Shown one piece after another: positions 13,238 through 22,466 of a stretch of 64,000 bases of DNA; position 1 is the first letter of the stretch, and every line of letters begins with the position of its first letter. The stretch comes from Enterococcus thailandicus (GTDB lineage: Bacteria; Bacillota; Bacilli; Lactobacillales; Enterococcaceae), in assembly GCF_001886265.1 (NCBI RefSeq), contig NZ_JXLE01000003.1, forward strand, positions 62,001 through 126,000, written 5' to 3'. The position numbers and the translations under genes are program-made. Under the pieces are notes generated by a model. The model was not told the DNA's origin. It did no database searches and saw only the letters and a program-made list of their open reading frames with translations.

Positions 13238-14773
13238 ATGGAAAAACGATTTAAACGAATAACATTCGATGACACTCGAATTCTTTTTATTTTAAAAGGA
13301 ATGCTTGTGGGTTTATTTGCTGGACTCGTGGTCAGTTTTTTTCGATTAGGGATTGAAACATTAAGCAAGAAGATTCAATTTTTTTATCAGCAAAGCCAGC
13401 AAACACCAAGCATTCTCATTGGCTTGTTTCTTTTTTCACTGGTTGCTGCTTTTTTAGTTGGTCAATTGATCAAGCATGAGCCTGCGATCAAAGGAAGCGG
13501 AATTCCCCAAGTGGAAGGTCAATTGCAAGGTGAACTAACTTATAATTGGTTTTCTGTTTTGTGGAAAAAAATGGTTGGCGGAATCTTTTCCGTCGGTTCC
13601 GGTCTATTCTTAGGGCGTGAAGGTCCTTCCATTCAATTAGGGGCAGCAGTCGGACAAGGTACGAGCCAACTTTTTCATTCTTCTAGCTCTGAAGAAAAAA
13701 TTTTGATTTCAAGCGGCGCTAGCGCTGGCTTAGCCGCAGCATTTAATGCACCCGTTGCTGGATTGTTATTTGTCATTGAAGAAGTTCACCATTCATTTTC
13801 ACCATTAGTTTGGCTCACTTCTTTTACTTCAGCAATTGTCGCAAACGCTGTTTCACTTTATTTTTTTGGACTGAAACCTGTACTTTATTTGGGGGCGTTG
13901 CCTTCTTTACCTTTTCATTATTATGGTGCTTTGATCATTTTAGGAATTATTTTAGGCCTTCTTGGTTTTATTTATCAAAAAACATTGCTCGCTTTGCCGC
14001 GATTTTACAAAAGAGTCCCCTTGCCTGAGTATTATCACGGACTCATTCCTTTTCTTTTGGTCTTACCAATCGGTTATTTATGGCCAACAATTTTGGGTGG
14101 TGGTAATCAAATCGTCGTGCAGTTAGGACAACTAACGCCGCCACTTCAAGGAATTATTTTACTATTAATCATTCGCTTTGTTTTCTCCATGGTTTCGTAT
14201 GGTGGTAGTTTACCAGGAGGAATTTTCTTACCCATTTTGACATTGGGCGCCCTAATTGGCAGTCTTTACGGAAAGTTGCTTGTTCTTTATTTTGGAATGG
14301 ATCCTGTTTTTGTTAAAGATTTCGTTGTGATTGCTATGGCGGGTTACTTTACAGCCATTGGAAAGGCACCTCTGACTGCAATAATCCTCGTGACAGAAAT
14401 GGTTGGCTCACTCAATCATTTGATGCCACTTGGCGTTGCCTCTTTGGTTGCCTATATCGTAAATGATTTATTGGGTGGACATCCGATTTATGAATCTTTG
14501 CTTGAACGACTAGTTGACAATCAGCCAAAGCAATCATCTGGAAAGAAAACCACTTTTGATTTCCCTGTTACAGCTGAAAGTCAACTAGATGGCATGATGG
14601 TTCGCGATTTTAATTGGCCCAAAAATATGTTGCTTATTTCAATTTATCGAGGAAAAAAAGAATTGATCACTCATGGTGACACAGTAATGAAAGTTGGAGA
14701 TATTCTGGTCATTTTGACAGATGAATCAAATATGGCATCAATCAAAAAAGAAATCCAACTAAAGTCTAGCTAG
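13238..14773 (+). CDS. ClC-family chloride channel/H+ antiporter with RCK-C domain
   Basis: This is an integral membrane protein that moves chloride, probably in exchange for protons. The 511-aa product has the three ClC selectivity-filter signatures: GSGIPQVEGQL, GREGPSIQLGA and GKAPLTAIILVTEM. About 10-12 membrane helices are visible. The last 70 residues form a TrkA-C (RCK-C) ligand-binding domain (VKVGD-type ending with ILVILTDES), so a cytosolic ligand may gate it. The start is placed at ATG 13238, about 11 nt after GAGGG. A GTG at 13220 is in frame but lacks a ribosome binding site. The gene is divergent from pcrA and convergent with the surface-protein cluster. Fluoride or other anions cannot be excluded as substrate. 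Confidence 0.92.
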   Translation: MEKRFKRITFDDTRILFILKGMLVGLFAGLVVSFFRLGIETLSKKIQFFYQQSQQTPSILIGLFLFSLVAAFLVGQLIKHEPAIKGSGIPQVEGQLQGELTYNWFSVLWKKMVGGIFSVGSGLFLGREGPSIQLGAAVGQGTSQLFHSSSSEEKILISSGASAGLAAAFNAPVAGLLFVIEEVHHSFSPLVWLTSFTSAIVANAVSLYFFGLKPVLYLGALPSLPFHYYGALIILGIILGLLGFIYQKTLLALPRFYKRVPLPEYYHGLIPFLLVLPIGYLWPTILGGGNQIVVQLGQLTPPLQGIILLLIIRFVFSMVSYGGSLPGGIFLPILTLGALIGSLYGKLLVLYFGMDPVFVKDFVVIAMAGYFTAIGKAPLTAIILVTEMVGSLNHLMPLGVASLVAYIVNDLLGGHPIYESLLERLVDNQPKQSSGKKTTFDFPVTAESQLDGMMVRDFNWPKNMLLISIYRGKKELITHGDTVMKVGDILVILTDESNMASIKKEIQLKSS

Positions 14774-14782
14774 CATTTCAGC

Positions 14783-14830
14783 AAAAAAAAGAGTGGCTAT
14801 GAATTTTCATTCATACTCACTCTTTTTTTT
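14783..14830. terminator. Bidirectional terminator between the ClC gene and the surface cluster
   Basis: The GAGTG-ATGAAT / ATTCAT-CACTC stem (14791-14822) is flanked by A8 on the left and T8 on the right, so it works for both convergent transcripts. The last codons of the 80-aa surface protein lie inside the stem. Confidence 0.85.
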
Positions 14831-15049
14831 ATACCCATAGTTGAGACCAATTACTATAAAAACCAAAAGCATGCCAAGTACACTGAAAAAAACGTTTGAC
14901 GACTCACTTGTTTTGGGGAAGTCTTCAATCGTTCTCGTTTCTGTTTGTAATACAGTCTCAATGTTTTTTTCGTTACCTTCTTCCTGTTCAGCCGGCAAAC
15001 TTTCAGAATCCATACCAATTGATCCTTTGATTTTTAGTGTCGTATCCAT
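14807..15049 (-). CDS. Small sortase-motif protein of a WxL-type cluster, lacking a signal peptide
   Basis: The 80-aa protein ends with a sorting-signal layout: FPKTS, a hydrophobic helix (VFFSVLGMLLVFIVIGL) and a basic tail (YKKK). Small LPxTG-like proteins of this kind are usual in enterococcal csc/WxL clusters. It has no N-terminal signal peptide and no in-frame upstream extension (a TAA lies just before the ATG). AGGTGATAACTT gives the ribosome binding site. Its N-terminus (KIKGSIGMD) closely resembles the mature N-terminus of the upstream WxL-like protein (IKVNGSIGLD). It could be an N-terminally shortened relic, or a membrane-inserted protein that uses its C-terminal helix. Confidence 0.75.
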   Translation of the reverse strand: MDTTLKIKGSIGMDSESLPAEQEEGNEKNIETVLQTETRTIEDFPKTSESSNVFFSVLGMLLVFIVIGLNYGYKKKSEYE

Positions 15050-15100
15050 AAGTTATCACCTGCGATCCCTTTCAACACCAAAGCGAAGTTGAAAAATTCT

Positions 15101-15703
15101 TTACGGTGCAGTCCAAGAAACAGCATCTAATTGTAAAGTTAAATCAAATGTTGGTGCACTTTTGGCAGCTGTGCTTGAAGATAAGACTCCTTGGTAACCA
15201 AATGTTGTTTCAGACGCTGAAGTACTTTCACCAGCTGAAGTTAGTTTTCCTTCATTGTTTGCTAATGTAAATAATCGAGCTGGCGTTGTCTCAAAATCTG
15301 TGACTGATCCACTTGAAATTAATGCTGTATCACTTGCTTCAGGCGATACGAATTTCAAACTTGAAATCTCTGAGATCGACTCACTGTTGGTTTTTTCAAA
15401 TTTTGTAATCGTCACATCTACGGGACGACCCGAATTATTTTTGATTGTATATGTTGGCGATTCAATATTGGTACGACCACTGATGTTATAGAAAATCGTC
15501 GCGGTATCTAAAGTTACATTGATCCAATCTTCACTCTCTTCATCAATTGTTTCTGTTGGATCCGTATTATCCAATCCAATCGATCCATTCACTTTGATTT
15601 CTGCACTACCGTCACCAATCACATCTTGTGCTTGAACTGCAATGGGAACCAATCCCCCTACGAAACTTCCTACAATAAACAAACTAGCTAATCTTTTTTT
15701 CAT
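15101..15703 (-). CDS. Secreted WxL-like surface protein
   Basis: This 200-aa exported protein is likely bound non-covalently to the cell surface. A signal peptide runs from MKKRLASLF to VQA, with cleavage before QDV. The mature part starts with SAEIKVNGSIGLD and is a Thr/Ser-rich beta-type domain. It ends with LQLDAVSWTAP, which matches the terminal tryptophan motif of WxL domains, although a strict W-x-L is not seen, so the assignment is WxL-like. The start is ATG 15703, with AGGAG 10 nt upstream; a TTG in frame at 15724 overlaps the preceding stop and is less likely. It belongs to a four-gene cluster with overlapping or tightly spaced genes. Confidence 0.8.
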   Translation of the reverse strand: MKKRLASLFIVGSFVGGLVPIAVQAQDVIGDGSAEIKVNGSIGLDNTDPTETIDEESEDWINVTLDTATIFYNISGRTNIESPTYTIKNNSGRPVDVTITKFEKTNSESISEISSLKFVSPEASDTALISSGSVTDFETTPARLFTLANNEGKLTSAGESTSASETTFGYQGVLSSSTAAKSAPTFDLTLQLDAVSWTAP

Positions 15704-15724
15704 TTTCTTCTTTCTCCTTTTCAA

Positions 15725-16252
15725 TCATTCAACTGTTAATGTAATTCCAGCGGCAACTTGCCCCTTTTTTTCGTTTGTCTCTGGATCATACAAACTGAAT
15801 AATGCAACTGACGGATACTCCCCCTTTGTTAATGTCTGCTCTAAGGTGACATCTTTTATTTCATACCCAGGTTGAATTGCCCCGGAAGTATAAACAAGTT
15901 TATTCGTATGCTTTTCTCGAATCTCAACATTGATTGGATAATTGTTTTGGATGGAATTTTTAATCATCAATTTTCCTTGTAATGTTTGTTCGTCAATTTT
16001 CGCTTCTGGCGAAATCATCAAATTAAATTTACTTCTATCTACGGCTTTTTGCGCAAGTTTTTTTAGCTCTTTGTCAGATATTTTTTGTGCGTCTTTTTCT
16101 GCAGGTAAAAACTCACCGCTGACAACCGTTGTCGTTTCTGGTTTCACTTGGAAATATTGACGATAAATGAACCAGCTTGCGAGTAGCACTCCCAAGACAA
16201 TCAAGATAATCATTCGTCTTTTCCTTTTATTCGTTTCGGTCTTTTCGATCAT
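15725..16252 (-). CDS. Membrane-anchored extracellular beta-domain protein of the WxL-type cluster
   Basis: The 175-aa protein has a short basic N-terminus (NKRKRR), one membrane helix (about 14-32, IILIVLGVLLASWFIY) and an outside domain of about 140 residues with beta-strand character (LMIKNSIQNNYPINVEIREK; the rest is similar). By position it could replace the DUF916 membrane protein usual in WxL clusters, but it is much shorter and I cannot show homology. Its ATG overlaps the stop of the 741-aa gene by 4 nt (ATGA). The product probably anchors or assembles the secreted partners; this is inferred from context. Confidence 0.75.
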   Translation of the reverse strand: MIEKTETNKRKRRMIILIVLGVLLASWFIYRQYFQVKPETTTVVSGEFLPAEKDAQKISDKELKKLAQKAVDRSKFNLMISPEAKIDEQTLQGKLMIKNSIQNNYPINVEIREKHTNKLVYTSGAIQPGYEIKDVTLEQTLTKGEYPSVALFSLYDPETNEKKGQVAAGITLTVE

Positions 16253-18474
16253 TTTGACTCTCCTTGAGGTGTCAAACTATAAGTAAATGTATAGTTTGTA
16301 TCATATTTTTTAAAAATCGGGCCTGAATACTCTCCTTTTAAATAGATACCAAGTGGCTCAGTTAAAAATGGTGCTATCGTTAAGGAATCGACAGTATTTT
16401 CTCCTACTATTAATGGTCCTAATATAGTGTCATTGGTAGCTGCCAACTGAAGTCGTAATTGGTTGCTTTCTCCTGCTGTTACTTGATCAACTAACGTAAT
16501 TGGTGACTCTACAGAAAGATCTTGAACAGAATCAATAGTAAAATCAATGGGATAGTTGCTCTCACTTAAAATTGGTTGAGCGGATTCCTTGGTGTCAAAC
16601 GCACCCACTTCTCTCACTTGAAAAAGCAACTCCAAAGGAACCTCGACACTCAGCGGACTTTTTGCAATCTCCACCTCTTTTTCTACCCACAAACTTTCGC
16701 TAGCAAAAATTTGGAGTTCTGGGTCTTCATTGATTGTTCCAGAAATCTTTACATAGACATAATAAGAACCTGATATTAACTCTTCCACATGCCACGTTGA
16801 ACTTGCTGAAGTTTCACTTGTTACCATACCTTGCGTTTCATCTGTCGCGTCTTCAATTTCTTGTTGCGCCGTTTCATTCTTGATTTCATCACCCGTCCAT
16901 AGGCGTTCTTTGCTTAATTTAAATGTGTTGTTGGTTAACGTTCGTTCAGAAGGATCGTAATCCTTAATCGTTGTTATTAAGTTACTTCTCCCAACATCTA
17001 CATCTGAAAAACTTTCCCAATCTATTATTTTGATTTTTTTCTGGTAAATCGCTTGTTTTAGTGACGGATTTTCAAAATAATTATCTGCTAATGTTAAAGT
17101 GGATGCTCCTGCTACTTCTTTTTTCAATAACTCCTGAGATGCACTTAAATAATTGAACTGATAGCCTCCAATTTCACCAACATTTCCATCTAAACGATTA
17201 AACGTCACATTTTTATTGAATAATCCCGTCGTGGCAGTATTCTTAAATCGTAGCCAATTCGGTTCATTGACATTCATCGTAATCGCTCCAGATGAAGTGA
17301 TTCTTCCACCACTCAGTACAGTCATTTGCGAATCTTTTTGTGCGTTGATTTCTGCGCTTGCAGAGCTAGTATTTGTGAAAGTGAGTGCCTTATTATCCGT
17401 TTGTGTATAGAAAAACTCTGCTCCTTTGCCAATAGTTAGAATCAATCCATTGGAACCATATGTGAAATACGTTTTACTTGAAGTAAAGTCCACTTCAGCA
17501 TCTTCTTCAAGGGTTACTCGCATCTTTCTATCGCCAGAACCTCCTGTACCATAACCATAAAGCAAACTCGAGTTTGCACTTGTCTGATGGTCAATTGTTG
17601 TCTTTGATCCTTTGGCAAAGAACAGGTTGTACCCTTCCATAAACTCTTGACTATTGCTACCAACCTCACTCTTAAAATGATTCTCCCCCATCATCGTGAA
17701 AGTAGATTCTGTGTTCCACGTCAGCAGAGGTTGCGCACCAGTTTTTCCATAGTAATTCACGTTTTCTAATGTTGCATCAAATTGAATCGCAGACGAACCT
17801 CCTGCACCAATAATTCCATAATAGCTTTGATTGCCATATACGTTTCCTTTATCATCCGTCAAAGTCGAGCTCCCAAAATTCAGATTTTTTATTTTGACTT
17901 GTAAACCTGAAACTTTTATTCGATAGCCCACATTCGCTTCAGTGGTACTCGAGCTGTTTTCATATAGCATATAGTTTCCTTGACCATTAATTTCAACACT
18001 TTTGTAAATCTCAAATACATCTGCACCTGAATAAACAATATTTTCCGTTAAATTAAGATAGTAGGTTCCTGTACCAACATCATTTTTGATTGCTGTCAGT
18101 ACGTCTTTCAACTCACCCACAGTCCCAGCAGTGTAAGGATTCGTCACCGTTCCTTCGCCTATTAACGCAAAAGGAATCAACTGATTTTTTGTTTCACTAG
18201 ACGAAATAGTTTTCTCTGCACTACTTTCTACCTTATCAACTGTTTCATCTGACGTTTCTGCATTTATAATTTCATCATTTTTTAATTCAGATGAAGAATG
18301 ACTTTGCTCCGCTACATTCAAAAGCGGTACCTCTGAACTACTTTCCGTCAAAGATACCACCTGCTCATCTGCATCTGTGGTTTTTTCCAGTTCATCTGCA
18401 GTTATTTCTTTTATCGGCATTGTATACAAACAAATTAACATCAGCCAACAAACCGTCCATTTTCCCCATCCCAT
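16249..18474 (-). CDS. Large secreted surface protein with pectate-lyase-like beta-helix region
   Basis: The 741-aa exported protein is the first gene of the WxL-type cluster. The start is decided by GGGAG eight nt before ATG 18474; the ATG at 18489 has no ribosome binding site. The signal peptide is short (MGWGKWTV, then a hydrophobic run to about residue 24). A Ser/Glu-rich linker follows to about 95. A repetitive, Asn/Gly/Thr-rich region (about 100-400) with phrases such as VEINGQGNYMLYE and IKNLNFGSS matches the right-handed beta-helix adhesive domains found in such clusters. The C-terminal third has beta-sandwich character. There is no LPxTG anchor, so attachment should depend on the neighbours. 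A role in adhesion or binding host or plant polymers is likely but unproven. Confidence 0.8.
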   Translation of the reverse strand: MGWGKWTVCWLMLICLYTMPIKEITADELEKTTDADEQVVSLTESSSEVPLLNVAEQSHSSSELKNDEIINAETSDETVDKVESSAEKTISSSETKNQLIPFALIGEGTVTNPYTAGTVGELKDVLTAIKNDVGTGTYYLNLTENIVYSGADVFEIYKSVEINGQGNYMLYENSSSTTEANVGYRIKVSGLQVKIKNLNFGSSTLTDDKGNVYGNQSYYGIIGAGGSSAIQFDATLENVNYYGKTGAQPLLTWNTESTFTMMGENHFKSEVGSNSQEFMEGYNLFFAKGSKTTIDHQTSANSSLLYGYGTGGSGDRKMRVTLEEDAEVDFTSSKTYFTYGSNGLILTIGKGAEFFYTQTDNKALTFTNTSSASAEINAQKDSQMTVLSGGRITSSGAITMNVNEPNWLRFKNTATTGLFNKNVTFNRLDGNVGEIGGYQFNYLSASQELLKKEVAGASTLTLADNYFENPSLKQAIYQKKIKIIDWESFSDVDVGRSNLITTIKDYDPSERTLTNNTFKLSKERLWTGDEIKNETAQQEIEDATDETQGMVTSETSASSTWHVEELISGSYYVYVKISGTINEDPELQIFASESLWVEKEVEIAKSPLSVEVPLELLFQVREVGAFDTKESAQPILSESNYPIDFTIDSVQDLSVESPITLVDQVTAGESNQLRLQLAATNDTILGPLIVGENTVDSLTIAPFLTEPLGIYLKGEYSGPIFKKYDTNYTFTYSLTPQGESK

Positions 18475-18616
18475 ATCCAGTTCTCCCATTTTATTTTAAT
18501 TAATATATGCAAAAAGTTAATTTTGCATGATAAATTTTATCATTATAATGATATGATACTATTTGCATTTTACAAGGTCAAACATTTATCGGCTACTTTC
18601 CGTTATTTCTTCAAAC

Positions 18617-18660
18617 AAAAAAACCTCTCATCACCCTCCCCAAGAAAGAGTGACAAGAAG
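18617..18660 (-). terminator. Terminator of the fru operon
   Basis: A 13-bp stem (with G-U pairs) at 18648-18660 and 18624-18636 is followed on the minus strand by seven T residues. It lies just after the fruA stop. Confidence 0.85.
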
Positions 18661-18684
18661 TTTTCGTTATTTATCTATCTAAAA

Positions 18685-20616
18685 TTAAGCTTCAACAGCT
18701 TCTGGTGCTTTTCTTAATAATCCATAAATCACACCTGAAACAACTGCACCAATTGCAATAAAGACTAGGTACAATACAGGATGACTAAGTAGGAAGACAA
18801 CGAAAATTCCACCATGTGGTGCTAATAATTTGATACCAAAAGCGCCAACTAAACCACCAGTTAAAGCAGAACCTACGATGAAGCTTGGAATTGCACGAAC
18901 TGGGTCAGCAGCAGCAAACGGAATTGAACCTTCTGTTACAAAGGATAGCCCCATCACAATGTTTGTTAAACCAGCATCTTGATCTGCTTTACTAAATTTA
19001 TTTCTGAATAACACAGTTGCAACGAAAATTGCTAATGGTGGAACCATCCCACCTGCCATAACAGATGCCATAACGACACTACCACCAGTTGCGACAGTTG
19101 TTGCAAGCGTTGCTGTACCAAACACGTAAGCTGCTTTGTTGATTGGCCCACCAAGGTCAGCAGCCATCATTCCAGCTAACAAAGCCCCAAGTAACGCAGC
19201 ATTTGAACCACTCATACTTGTCAAGAAACCATTCAATCCATCATTGATTGCTTTCATTGGCACATTGACCATCAACATCAAGAAACCAGTAATCAATAGT
19301 CCAAAGACTGGGTAGAATAAAATCGTTTTGATTCCATCCAATGATTTTGGTAAGTTCTTGAAAACTTTACGTAAGAAGACAATGACATAACCAGCCAAGA
19401 AACCACCAATCAATGCACCTAAGAAACCAGCTCCACCAGCATTAGCTAATGCGCCTGCAGCAAAACCAACAACCAATCCAGGGCGGTCACCAATACTTGA
19501 TGCAATAAACCCAGCTAAAACTGGCAACATGAAACCAAATGCCGCTTGTCCAATTTGGTTGAACCAGCTTGCCATTTGATTGTAATTCCCCAAGTTTGCC
19601 AATTGATCTTGTGGTACACCCATAAATTGGTCAATCATGAAGGAAAGTGCAATCGCAATCCCACCACCGATTACAAATGGAAGCATATGCGAAACACCGT
19701 TCATCAAATCTTTATAGATTCGTTGACCGATTGTTCCATCAGCATTTCCTTCATCTGATGAATCATTTTTACTATCGCCATGGAAAACAGGTGCATTCCC
19801 TTCAACAGCAAGATTGATTAATTCCTCTGATTTACGAATACCATCACTTACTGGACGGTTAACTAATTTTTTTCCATCAAAGCGATTCATCTCAACCTTT
19901 TTATCTGCTGCAACGATTACGCCATCTGCACGTGCAATATCTTCTGCAGTCAAACGATTTTTAATTCCTTCAGAACCATTTGTTTCAACTTTGATATCTA
20001 CGCCCATCTCTTTTGCTTTTTTCTTCAAAGCATCTTCTGCCATGTACGTATGCGCGATTCCGGTTGGGCAAGCTGTCACAGCTACGACAAATTTTCGATC
20101 TGAATCAGTTAACGCTTCAATTTGTTGGGCAGCTTGTTCTGCCTTTTCTTCTGCTTCTTTTTCGTCCTCAGCTGTTTGGAAAAGTTCTTGCACTTCATCA
20201 GGTGTTTGAACTTCTTTTAGTTTTGCCACAAAATCCGGATTGATCAACAAACGTGATAATGCCGCTAAAGCTTGCAAGTGAGTGTCATTTGCGCCTTCTG
20301 GAGCAGCAATCATGAAAAATAGATAAGTTGGTTGACCATCGAGTGCTTCATAGTCAACGCCAGCCTTACTTTTTGCAAATAAAACTGTTGCTTCTTTAAC
20401 TGCCGCATTTTTTGCATGCGGCATTGCAATTCCATCACCTAGACCTGTTGATGTTTGAGCTTCACGCGCCAAAATCCCTTGTTTATATGTGTCAATATCT
20501 GAAATACGGCCAGCATCATACATTTTTTGGACCATTTCATCAATAGCACCTGCTTTATCAGTTGCTTGCAAATCCATGATCATTGCTTCTTTGATCATCA
20601 AATCTTTAATATTCAT
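18685..20616 (-). CDS. fruA: Fructose-specific PTS enzyme IIABC
   Basis: This enzyme takes up fructose and phosphorylates it to fructose 1-phosphate in the membrane. The 643-aa protein is a fusion of IIA (about 1-145; phospho-His67 in GIAMPHAKN), a Glu/Ala-rich linker, IIB (about 172-270; phospho-Cys183 in VTACPTGIAHT) and a multi-helix IIC domain (about 305-630). It sits 18 nt after fruK in the order fruR-fruK-fruA, the standard Firmicutes arrangement. Confidence 0.95.
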   Translation of the reverse strand: MNIKDLMIKEAMIMDLQATDKAGAIDEMVQKMYDAGRISDIDTYKQGILAREAQTSTGLGDGIAMPHAKNAAVKEATVLFAKSKAGVDYEALDGQPTYLFFMIAAPEGANDTHLQALAALSRLLINPDFVAKLKEVQTPDEVQELFQTAEDEKEAEEKAEQAAQQIEALTDSDRKFVVAVTACPTGIAHTYMAEDALKKKAKEMGVDIKVETNGSEGIKNRLTAEDIARADGVIVAADKKVEMNRFDGKKLVNRPVSDGIRKSEELINLAVEGNAPVFHGDSKNDSSDEGNADGTIGQRIYKDLMNGVSHMLPFVIGGGIAIALSFMIDQFMGVPQDQLANLGNYNQMASWFNQIGQAAFGFMLPVLAGFIASSIGDRPGLVVGFAAGALANAGGAGFLGALIGGFLAGYVIVFLRKVFKNLPKSLDGIKTILFYPVFGLLITGFLMLMVNVPMKAINDGLNGFLTSMSGSNAALLGALLAGMMAADLGGPINKAAYVFGTATLATTVATGGSVVMASVMAGGMVPPLAIFVATVLFRNKFSKADQDAGLTNIVMGLSFVTEGSIPFAAADPVRAIPSFIVGSALTGGLVGAFGIKLLAPHGGIFVVFLLSHPVLYLVFIAIGAVVSGVIYGLLRKAPEAVEA

Positions 20617-20634
20617 GGTTATCCTCCTTAAAAT

Positions 20635-21549
20635 TTAGTCGATTTTTGTAATTTCAACTTCAGGTAATAGTGAATCAATCATTTCACGAGAAGCTAAGTC
20701 ATCAGAGAACGCTGTTGCACTTCCGCAAGCAACGCCCCATTTGAAAGCTTCGACTGCATCATGATGTTTGCTAAATGAGCCAATAAATCCAGCAATCATC
20801 GAATCTCCGGCACCAACTGAGTTTTTCAAAGGGCGTACTAAAACATTCGATTGGTAGGCACCTTCCTTAGTAAATAATAAGGCACCATCGCCAGCCATTG
20901 AGATTAATACATTTTGCGCACCTTCTGCCAATAACTTACGGCCATAAGGAATGATATCTTCAACTGATTCAAAAGTAGTTTGATACAACTCTGCTAACTC
21001 ATGGTTATTTGGTTTGATTAATAATGGTTCTTTTGAAAGAGCATTTTTTAAATCCTCTCCCGTAGTATCAATCACAAAATCAGCACCTTTGTCACGGATG
21101 ATTTCAATCAACTCTTGATAAAAACCTTTTCTAAGACTTGCAGGTGTACTTCCAGATAACACGACAATATCGCCTGCTTCAACCGTACTCAATGCTTGTT
21201 TCAATTCATTGATTTCTTCATTAGAGATAACTGGACCTAAGCCGTTAATTTCTGTTTCAGCATCTGATTTCAATTTGATATTGATACGTGTATCTTCATG
21301 GACTTTGGTAAACAAAGTATGAATTTGTTCTTTCTTCAACCAATCAGAGATAAATTCTCCGGTAAAGCCGCCTAGAAAGCCAAGAGCAGTTGAGTTTGAA
21401 TCGATTCGTTTCAAGATACGAGAAACGTTGATTCCTTTGCCACCTGGTAATTTAAAATCTTCTGTCATGCGATTCAAGTCGCCTAATTTTAATCCATCCA
21501 CACGAACAATAAAGTCAATTGATGGATTAAGTGTTACTGTGTAAATCAT
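20635..21549 (-). CDS. fruK: 1-phosphofructokinase
   Basis: FruK converts fructose 1-phosphate to fructose 1,6-bisphosphate with ATP. The 304-aa PfkB-family kinase opens with TVTLNPSIDF. It has the substrate motif LPGGKGINVSRIL and the catalytic GAGDSMIAGF signature near residue 250. Its start overlaps the fruR stop by 4 nt (ATGA), and its product pathway follows from the adjacent fructose PTS. Confidence 0.95.
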   Translation of the reverse strand: MIYTVTLNPSIDFIVRVDGLKLGDLNRMTEDFKLPGGKGINVSRILKRIDSNSTALGFLGGFTGEFISDWLKKEQIHTLFTKVHEDTRINIKLKSDAETEINGLGPVISNEEINELKQALSTVEAGDIVVLSGSTPASLRKGFYQELIEIIRDKGADFVIDTTGEDLKNALSKEPLLIKPNNHELAELYQTTFESVEDIIPYGRKLLAEGAQNVLISMAGDGALLFTKEGAYQSNVLVRPLKNSVGAGDSMIAGFIGSFSKHHDAVEAFKWGVACGSATAFSDDLASREMIDSLLPEVEITKID

Positions 21550-22298
21550 TGAATAGCCTCCTTAATTGTTGTCAGGTCACGATAATCTGCGACAAATTCT
21601 AATGGACAACGCTCGGTTACGATTGTGGCTGCCGCTAAAGGAGCAACAGAAGTAAAAGATAGCTTGTTAAACTTAGTTTGATCAATCAAGACAAATGCTT
21701 CTTCGGATTGTCTCATCGCAATTCGCTTAAGTGCTGCTTCTTCTGGGTCAGGGGTTGTAAATCCTTGAACCAAGTGCGCGCCGTTCATTCCCATAAACGC
21801 CTTGTTAAAATGAAATGCACTCAACTGTTCCACACTACTTGAACCCAATACCGCATTAGTAGATAGCTTGACTTGGCCGCCAAGGATAATCGTTGGTATT
21901 TGTAAATCAACTAAGTTAGCAGCATGCTTGACTGAATTGGTAACAACCGTCACATTTTTTCCTTGTAAAAACGGGATCATTTCCAACGTCGTTGAGCCAG
22001 CATCCAGATAGATGACATCATCTGATTCAATCAAATCAGCGGCTAAACGAGCAATTTGTTGTTTTTCTTGAACGTTTTTGAGCGTTTTTTCACTCATCGC
22101 TTGTTCAAATCCTAAAAGCTGCTCTTTTTTTGCACCACCATGAATTCTTTCTAAAAAACCTTCGTTCTCCAACTCTTGTAAATCACGGCGAATAGTGGAC
22201 TCAGATGCATCTAACAAGGTTACAAGATCTTGCGATTTAACAATTTTGTGTTGCTCTAACAAGTCTAAAATTTTCTGTCTGCGTTCTTCTGTAAGCAT
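21546..22298 (-). CDS. fruR: DeoR-family regulator of the fructose operon
   Basis: The 250-aa DeoR-type repressor has an N-terminal winged helix (ERRQKILDLLEQ, then ASESTIRRDLQELE) and a C-terminal sugar-phosphate-sensing domain (YLDAGSTTLEM). It probably responds to a fructose phosphate. The start is ATG 22298, with a perfect AGGAGG about 8 nt upstream. An open frame reaches 22400, but that extension would include the promoter. It is the first gene of the fru operon and is likely autoregulated. Confidence 0.93.
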   Translation of the reverse strand: MLTEERRQKILDLLEQHKIVKSQDLVTLLDASESTIRRDLQELENEGFLERIHGGAKKEQLLGFEQAMSEKTLKNVQEKQQIARLAADLIESDDVIYLDAGSTTLEMIPFLQGKNVTVVTNSVKHAANLVDLQIPTIILGGQVKLSTNAVLGSSSVEQLSAFHFNKAFMGMNGAHLVQGFTTPDPEEAALKRIAMRQSEEAFVLIDQTKFNKLSFTSVAPLAAATIVTERCPLEFVADYRDLTTIKEAIQ

Positions 22299-22320
22299 TT
22301 CCACAACCTCCTCACGACAA

Positions 22321-22349
22321 ATATTAACATAATAATTATTTGCTTGCAA
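22321..22349 (-). promoter_or_regulatory. fruR-fruK-fruA promoter
   Basis: TTGCAA (22344-22349) and TAATAT (22321-22326) lie 17 bp apart on the minus strand. The -10 ends 22 nt before the fruR ATG and just ahead of AGGAGG. Confidence 0.65.
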
Positions 22350-22420
22350 CACAAAACATCCAAAAACAATCACTATACTTCTAAAACGTTCAATCAGCAC
22401 ATTTTTTGAAAAAAACCGAA

Positions 22421-22450
22421 AAAAAGAGAGTCATCCTACAGATAACTCTC
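22421..22450 (-). terminator. Terminator after the 62-aa membrane gene
   Basis: GAGAGTTATC pairs with GGATGACTCTC (22426-22450), followed by a T-rich run on the minus strand. It separates this two-gene unit from the fru promoter. Confidence 0.8.
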
Positions 22451-22466
22451 CTAACGTTACTATTCT

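Noticed and set aside
22299-22400. N-terminal extension of FruR
   Set aside because: The extension would cover the promoter and the AGGAGG site; DeoR proteins normally start at the MLTEERRQ position.
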